Below, piece by piece: positions 57,347 to 64,000 of a stretch of DNA of 64,000 nt. A program made the position numbers and the translations under genes. Numbering within the stretch: the first letter of the stretch is position 1; every line of letters starts with the position of its first letter. Under the pieces are notes generated by a model that ran no database searches, had not been told where the DNA came from, and saw only the letters and a list, made by a program, of their open reading frames with translations. This DNA comes from Zygnema cylindricum (taxonomy: Eukaryota > Streptophyta > Zygnematophyceae > Zygnematales > Zygnemataceae): assembly GCA_037447655.1 (NCBI GenBank), contig JBBHKE010000684.1, positions 1 through 64,000 of the forward strand, written 5' to 3'.

Positions 57347-57359
57347 CTTCCCTTAATTC

Positions 57360-60300
57360 CTAGTCACTTTTCAATTTTAATCCACAGTTTTCTTTGCAAT
57401 AAATCAACTTAGGGGAAGACACTGCTTTTGTCATCATGTTTGCAATCATTTCTCTATCATTTTTATGAACCAGTTTAATAATTTTATTTTCTACCTTCTC
57501 TCTGACAAAGCTTAGTCTAATATCCATATGCTTAGCTTTGAAGTGATGTTTCAGATTAGCTGCAATAGAGATAGCAGCTTGATTATCATAAAAAACATTT
57601 TGAGTTCCAGACTTCATGAACCCAAGTTCTTCAAGAAGAGATTTAACCCACATTAATTCTTTGGTGGCAGCACAAGAAGCCATGTATTCAGCCTCCATAG
57701 TGGACTGAGCAACTACTTTTTGTTGCTTGCTACTCCAACAACATGCACCGGATCCAATTTGCAACACATATCCAGTCGTACACCTCCTTAAAGGCACATC
57801 TCCCTAACAGGCATCACTCCAAGTGGTGATGTCATTGTGCTTCCCTCCCAAATGCAACCATAATTCCCTTGTCCCCACCAGATACCTCATCACCCTTTTG
57901 GCAACCTCCCAGTCTCTCTTTCTTGGTTCATTTAGATTTCTACTAAGGACACCTACAGCTGCAGCTATATCCGGACGGGTACAGTTCATAAAATAAATTA
58001 AACTGCCTACAATATGTCGATAAGGGATATTTTCCATAAATTTTCTTTCTATCTCATCCATCTCATCATTAATGATCAATATTCCTCCCTCTTCACTCCC
58101 CTCACTCATTTCCTTCAAATCTATGGGAGTAGTACATCCGTTTGCTTTCTCAATTTGAAATTTTTCTAGCATATTACCGATTTCTTCTTTTTGAGTGAGT
58201 CTTATAATTATATTCCCTCTATCTCTCTCCATCTGAATTCCTAAAATGTACTTTGCTTCGCCAAGATATTTCATATCAAAACTGCTTGTAAGATCCCGTT
58301 TTAGTTTGCTAATTTTATCAAAGGACTTCCTTAAGACCAACAAATCATCCACATAAATAGCAATAAATATCACTCCATTCTCATCCTCAAATAAATATAT
58401 AGAGTGATCTGAACTAATTCTGATATACCCCAAACCGGTCAGAAATTCGTCGAGCTTTATATTCCACTGTCGCGGGGCTTGCTTAAGCCCATAGAGTAAT
58501 TTTATCTGTTTGCAAACTTTGTTTTCTTCCCCACTTTCCACGAATCCTTCCGGTTGCCTAATGTAAATTTATTCTTCCAACTCTCCGTGCAAAAAGGCTG
58601 TTTTAATATCCATCTCGTGGATTTCCATATCCTCCGGTGCGGCTATATTTAAAAGGATTCTAATCGAAGGAAATCAAACTACAGGTGCAAAGGTTTCTTC
58701 GTAGTCTATCCCCTCTTTTGAGTATAACCTTTTGCAACTAACCTAGCTTTGTACCTCTCAATGGTATTATCCGGGTTTAATTTAAGTTTAAACACCCACT
58801 TACATCCGATCAGTTTTCGGTCTGGTGGACAATCTACCAACTCCCATGTATTGGCTTCCATGATAGAGGCCATTTCTTCATTTATAGCTGTGATCCACCG
58901 GCTACTTTCTGGAGTGTTTATGGCCTCTAAGTATGTTTGAGGTTCATCAGGGTGAGACATCTTTGTGAGTTGGTTATTTACTTGTCTTTTTTGAAGTCGT
59001 TTACTACTTCTTCTTCCCCCTTCAAAATCGGATGCCGGTATGGAAGGCATCCTTGGGTTTCGTTTTGGGAGATTTTCAGCTCCCCTATCTTCCAATTCCG
59101 GTGTCTCATCAAGTTCCTCATTGGTTTCCACTTCGTATTGTGGCGTTGCTTCGGATGTTGTCGTTTCCTCCTTCTCCTTTGGTAGATCTGCAGATTTTTC
59201 TTTTTCTCCCTCTTCCTTCTTTTCATTTTCAAAGTCAAAGTCAGAAACTGATCCGTTTCAAATCTGATTTTGACTTCATTATTATATTTGAATGGATCAA
59301 TGAACTTCTCTTCATTCATCACCACTATGTGTTTTACCAGAGTTATATCTCTCTTTTTCAAGTCATAAACTCGGTATCCTTTTGTGCTCTCATCATATCC
59401 TACAAGATATCCTGGCTTCCCTCTCCCCTCTAACTTCCATTTAGTCTTATCGGAATCCAAACTGTTGACTTGACTTCAGAACACTCTCAAACTAGACAAA
59501 TCAGGATTTCTTCCTGTCCACCTCTCATACGGAGTTTCCTCCTTATTTGCTGAAGTTAGGACTCTATTTTTGATGAAATTAGCATAGTTCATAGACTCCG
59601 CCCAAAACTGCAACCCTATCCTCTTATCATTTAACATACTTCTAGACATATCTCCTAAAGTTCTATTCACTCTTTCTGCTACTCCATTTTGTTCCGGATT
59701 ATAAGGAACAGTTTTCTCATGATGAATTCCTTCTTCTTTATGATATTCTTTAAATTCCCTTGAGGTGTATTCTTTCCCATTATCACTTCTTATCTCTTTT
59801 ATTGAGGTTTCATGTAGTTTTTCACTCCATACTTTATACTCTTTGAAACATCTTAATACCTCTGACTTATGTCTGAGAAAGTATACCTTTGTGTATCTAG
59901 ACCAATCATTTGTGATGGTTAACATCCATCTCTTCCCCCCATGTTAATCATACCTAGCAGGTCCCAAAACATCAGTGTGAACTAGATCTAATACTTTCTC
60001 TCTCCTAAATGTGGTTGCCTTTGGAAATGGAAGTCTATGAATCTTCCCTTGGGCACATCCACTACAATCATCAAAGGTCTCATCATCCTCAAAAGTAATA
60101 CCCTCCACTATTCCGTTTTTCATCATTTTCTTTAATCTATCTAGATGCACATGCCCCAACCTTTTATGCCAAAGCATCATCTCACTTGCACACGAGTAGA
60201 GAAGGCTTTTTTCATTGCAAAGAACAATTCTGAACATTCCTTGACTGCCCTTCTCAGCTATGAAATAAACCTCATTATCAAAGCTTGCTGTGAAGATTCC

Positions 60301-61793
60301 TTTGATAATTCCTGTTTCAAACTCCTTTTCATCTAGGACAGCTGTTGAGACTAGGTTCTTGCTAAGATGTGGAATGTAAAGAACGTCTGAGAGTGTTACA
60401 ATTGAGGCCTTTCCATCAACTAGAACCTTCAAGTCAACAGTTCCAACAAGACTTGTGGTTTCTACTCTACCATCTCCGTACTCTATCTCAACTGTTGGGA
60501 TCTTTCTCAGTTTAGTGAACCACCGTTTATCTTTGCACATATGCATTGAAGCCCCTGATTCTATGATCCACCCATCCTCGGGTGGATCCCTCTTACCTCC
60601 GAAAGCACACTTTTGTCTCCGTGGAATGTCGACATGCTTTTCAGTGTTTTTCGGATTAAGAAGAAGCTCCTCAAGCTCCTCTTCTGGTTCAGTTTTTCCT
60701 TCCACTTCCTCATCATGAACTTGAGTCAGGAAAGCCTTTTTCTTTCCTCCATCCCTTGAGGTTCTTTGACCATCTTTCAGTCGAAGATCTGCAAGTTTGA
60801 CACAATTTGCCATATAGTGTCCCGGTTTCTTGTAGAAGTGACATAATCCTCCTCGAGAAGTTCATCTCCCCTGTCTATCAAATTTGCCACCTCCTTGTCC
60901 TCTTCCACCAAAGTTTCGATAAGCATCTTTCCCTCTCTCCTCATCACGCTTCCGCCAATCAGCTCCTGCAGACAATGCTTGAACACTTGGACTCCCTCTC
61001 CTAAGCTCTATGGTGCTTTTTTTCCCTAAAATCATTCCCACTGTGTCATCCCAATTCCAATTGCTATCCCCTATATCCTGCAATCGGTTAATGATATTCT
61101 CATACTCTTCAGGTAGTTTCATCATTAATGTGTTCACTCTTTGTCTCTCGGACCATGAGTTACCTGCACTCTCTAACTCTTCAAATAATGCTCCTAAATC
61201 ATTGCAATAACTATTCATACTTCCTCCTTTATAAGTATAAGCTGCAATCTTATTTTCGGCCAACTGTTGTTGCTGCAATGATCCACTCTTATATTTGTTA
61301 ACTAGTGATATCCAAATCTGAGATGAAGATTTGAAATGCATAAGGGGAATGGCAATGCCCTTTGCTACACTTTTAAGAATTAAGAGTTTAGCAACCTTGT
61401 CTTTGTAGTTCCACTTTTCATACTCTGATCTTTCGATCTGAACCCTTGTCGCCATTTTTGGTGGTGCTGCTGCCAGTATCGCCTTCGGTAATGTTGTCAC
61501 TTGAGTTGCAACTCCTCCCTTTTCTCCTTCCATGAAAATCTCCTCTCCTTCCTCATCTTCATCCTCGGTGATGGTGGCAGCTGTTCTACCAACTGTAGAG
61601 GCGGAGATGCTAGAAAAACGTGTCCCTCCAAACCCAGGTGGAGGTGGGCATCGAATTTGTCCAGACACTATGCCCCATAGATGCTTCTCAAATAGTTCTC
61701 CCTCCATCATCATTTCCCAATAAAAAAAGTCTGATCCATCAAATATGGGCACCCTAGAGGGTGGGCCCATAACCAGAAATTATGTGGTCTCCC
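57360..61793 (-). pseudogene. gag-pol of E9
   Basis: From the ATG in the primer-binding site (61770, MGPPSRVPIFDGSDFFYWE) one frame runs to 58978 with only three stops (60862, 59944, 59476). It covers capsid, a zinc knuckle whose second Cys is Tyr (CHFYKKPGHYMANC), the protease with Glu in place of the catalytic Asp (WIIESGASMHMC), pre-integrase WHKRLGHVHLDRLKK, and integrase SDNGKEYTS and EQNGVAERVNRTLGD. Shifts near 59200 and 58700 lead to the RT (58541-57804, YVDDLLVL) and, after one stop, RNase H (57797-57360, STMEAEYMAS). Family-length polyprotein, inactive. Confidence 0.92.
61760..61774 (-). other. Primer-binding site of E9, half-tRNA-Met type
   Basis: GGTTATGGGCCCACC on the minus strand, directly after the 5' LTR, identical to the E1, E3, E5 and E6 sites. 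Confidence 0.88.
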
Positions 61794-62099
61794 TTGACCC
61801 ACAGAATGAGCAGCCTATGTAAAGCCTCTAGGATAATATTTTCCCCTTCTACTTTCCCGCTAAATAAGCGCCGCCCAAGCACACAAATATTCTGACCAAT
61901 CTCACCTCTGTGAGGACAAGACTCCCTTGAGTCAAACGCAAAAAGAATCACTGAATTTGCTCCCCTGAGCAGTAAGTTATGGCTGGTCAAAGATGACCTT
62001 TATAGTTACAAGCTCTCTAAGGGAGAGAGGTACCTAAATATTACTAAGTCTCGGTCTACCTACTCACGACTACCAACTACTAAACCCTAGTCCAATAGT

Positions 62100-62349
62100 G
62101 AAGAACCTCCAAAAATTTTCATCCTCTTTCTCCTCTTCCTTTTCTTCCTCCTCATTCACATACCAAATTCTAAGTTCTTTAAAACAAGGACACACCTCCA
62201 TATAGTGACCCGGTTTCCTACAAGAGAAGCAAACCCCTTTTTTCAAAGCTCCCCTTTCTTTTCCTCTCCCTCTTTATCCACCGAAGTTCCGATAAGGTTT
62301 ACCTTTGTCATTCTTCCTCTCATTACGCTTATGCTCGTCACCGCCGTAT
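62100..62349 (-). pseudogene. gag fragment of copia copy E10
   Basis: Minus-strand nucleocapsid region: YGGDEHKRNERKNDKGK, then YRNFGG followed by a stop, a zinc knuckle CFSCRKPGHYMEVC and an acidic tail. The right side is interrupted by the E11 LTR, the left joins the truncated E9 LTR. Confidence 0.82.
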
Positions 62350-63348
62350 TGCAATTCTGTGTCCCTTATTTAGACCAAAATTGAGGAAGCCTCTAGGTAG
62401 TTTTCAACTTACCCACTTTCAACTAGAGCAACTGCTCTCCTAGCAAACAAATAGGTAATTTGACTCCACCCTTGTGAAGTCTGGACTCCCCTGAGTCCAC
62501 GGGAAGAAGAATCACTAAAAAATCCCAACCAGGCGATTACTTATGGAGAAGCCAAGATGCCAATATTTATTTAAGCTTACTGGGAGAGAGGTGGCTACCT
62601 CCTCAATCTACTAAGTCTTAAATCCTTTCATAATCCCCCTATCTACTGAGGTACGGAACCAATCAAAAGACTGTACAGTACAGAAAGGTACTACGGCCGA
62701 TGTACTTTCTGTACAACCTATGTACGACAAGGCCATGGAGTGGAAGCCTGTCTCGTTTGGACTTGTCCACATGCTCACCGGGATTTCCTCTTCTCAATGA
62801 CATCGTGCCACGTGTCGCCAGGTCATGTTACGACTGAAAACCACCAAGGCGGCCATTCCGAGATCTCACCGATGGTGCGGACCGTCGGATCAAAACCAAC
62901 TTTAAACGACAGCTGTTCAAAAACAAATGTCCGGTACATTTGTTTCGTATGAACTAAAACTCCAACTAGTTTCTATGTATTCTATTCCTAATTCCGTTAA
63001 TCGGATTAGTTGCCTATCTATTGTTTAAATAGCTATCAAACCCAATGTTTCTTAACGAACTACTAAGATAGACTGGTAAGGGTTGACGGCTACGCCTCGC
63101 CCTACCGGTCAGAGGTTCGAGTCCTGCCGGACTCAATCTTTTTTGTTGAGAGTGACTTAGGTCACTCTTAAGCCCTGCCTTTGGAGATAAGGCAGCCATG
63201 GCTCCATCGCCCTCTCTCACCTTCAGTGACTACAACAAGTATGGGGGTTAGAGAGAGAAGGTGGAGGCAGGCTGCCTATGCTTTCTTTTCCCTTTATATT
63301 TTTATTAAGACCTAGAATATATCCCCCCTAAGTCTAGTGATTTCAACA
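62350..63348 (-). repeat. 3' LTR of E11 (999 bp)
   Basis: Reverse complement starts TGTTGAAATC and ends AATTGCA; the right side adjoins the polypurine tract (63349-63361). An exact antisense B-box GGTTCGAGTCC is at 63114-63124. Its far end abuts E10 gag, so E11 probably inserted there. Confidence 0.88.
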
Positions 63349-64000
63349 CTCCCCTTATTTTCTTGTCTAATTTTAGTTTCTCTTTTAATCCACACTTTTC
63401 TCTACAGAATTTTAGCTTAGGAGATGGCATAGGCTTTGTCATCATATCAGCCACCATTTCCCCATCACTCCTATTCACCAAATTCACAATTTTATTTTCT
63501 ACCTTTTCCCTCACAAAACTCAATCTTATGTCCATATGCTTAGCTTTGAAATGATGTTTTGGATTAGCTGCAATTGCAATTGCAGCCTGATTATAACAAA
63601 ACATTTTATGCACTCCCTTCTTCATGTACCCCAATTCTTGCATCAAAGACTTCACCCACATCAGCTCTTTCACAACAGAACAAGAGGCCATGTACTCAGC
63701 CTCCATAGTGGACTGGGCAACAACCTTTTGTTGCTTGCTGCTCCAACATCAAGCATCTTCCCCCACATACCATGCATACTCAGAAGTGCATCTTCTCATA
63801 GGTGCATCCCTATAACTGGCATCACTCGAAGTAGAGATGTCAGTGTGCTCCCCTCTCAAATGCAACCATAGATCCCTAGTTCCCAACACGCATCTCATTA
63901 CTCTCTTGGCTACCTCCCAGTCTCTCTTTCTAAGATCATTAAGACTCCTACTGAGGACTCCAACTGTAATAGCTATGTCAGGTCAGGTACAATTCATAAA
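63349..64000 (-). pseudogene. RNase H end of pol of copia element E11, runs off the window
   Basis: Minus strand, with STMEAEYMASCSVVKELMWV, AIAIAANPKHHFKAKHMDI and MVADMMTKPMPSPKLKF. The catalytic-region CDNQ reads CYNQ. The usual stop codon is lost, so the frame continues through the polypurine tract into the LTR and stops at 63305. A shift near 63750 separates the upstream SDAS block. The rest of the element lies beyond 64000. Confidence 0.87.

Larger units (their letters stand above)
56468..62099 (-). mobile_element. Copia element E9, best-preserved gag-pol
   Basis: Minus strand: 5' LTR remnant 61775-62099, primer-binding site 61760-61774, gag-pol 61770-57360, polypurine tract 57347-57359, 3' LTR 56468-57346 (879 bp). 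The two LTRs look roughly 94% alike by eye over the shared 325 bp, so it is one of the younger insertions here. The start of its 5' LTR was deleted where the E10 gag fragment joins. Confidence 0.9.

Overview
The window is nuclear DNA of a land plant with a large, repeat-rich genome. It holds one intact gene, a tonoplast-type sugar transporter with seven introns, inside at least fifteen identifiable transposable elements or fragments. The species cannot be assigned. A seed-free plant is a weak guess, based on the unusual non-LTR element at the left edge.

Layout. 1-3743: decayed non-LTR retrotransposon (C2HC zinc finger, reverse transcriptase, restriction-like nuclease) with a second, inverted copy of its 3' end. 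3744-10191: the TST/TMT sugar transporter on the minus strand and its flanks; its eight coding exons add up to exactly 773 codons with the stop. 10192-15152: degenerate hAT-like DNA transposon with long inverted ends and a nested MITE. 15153-17977: low-complexity DNA and a second relic of the non-LTR nuclease domain. 17978-23602: two direct copies of a ~2 kb segment, each with a ~515 bp TRIM (miniature LTR element). 23603-38487: a Ty1/copia element (called E1 here) inserted in the second copy of that segment, itself filled with nested elements. 38488-38629: continuation of the interrupted segment. 38630-64000: a chain of nested copia elements and fragments (E4 to E11), a solo LTR and an assembly gap.

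Main observations. (1) Each TRIM LTR contains a 71-72 nt segment that folds as a tRNA cloverleaf with A-box and B-box promoter motifs. (2) Most copia LTRs, although from several subfamilies, carry an antisense B-box/tRNA-like module 150-280 bp from the LTR start. (3) The copia elements have a primer-binding site complementary to the anticodon arm of initiator tRNA-Met (half-tRNA priming), and their gag frame starts in that site or in the last ~20 nt of the LTR; the TRIMs use the tRNA 3' end. (4) Duplication of a TRIM-bearing segment followed by E1 insertion gives a readable order of events.

No copia, hAT or LINE copy here has an intact coding region. Element names (E1, EN, E2', E3 to E11) are local labels.
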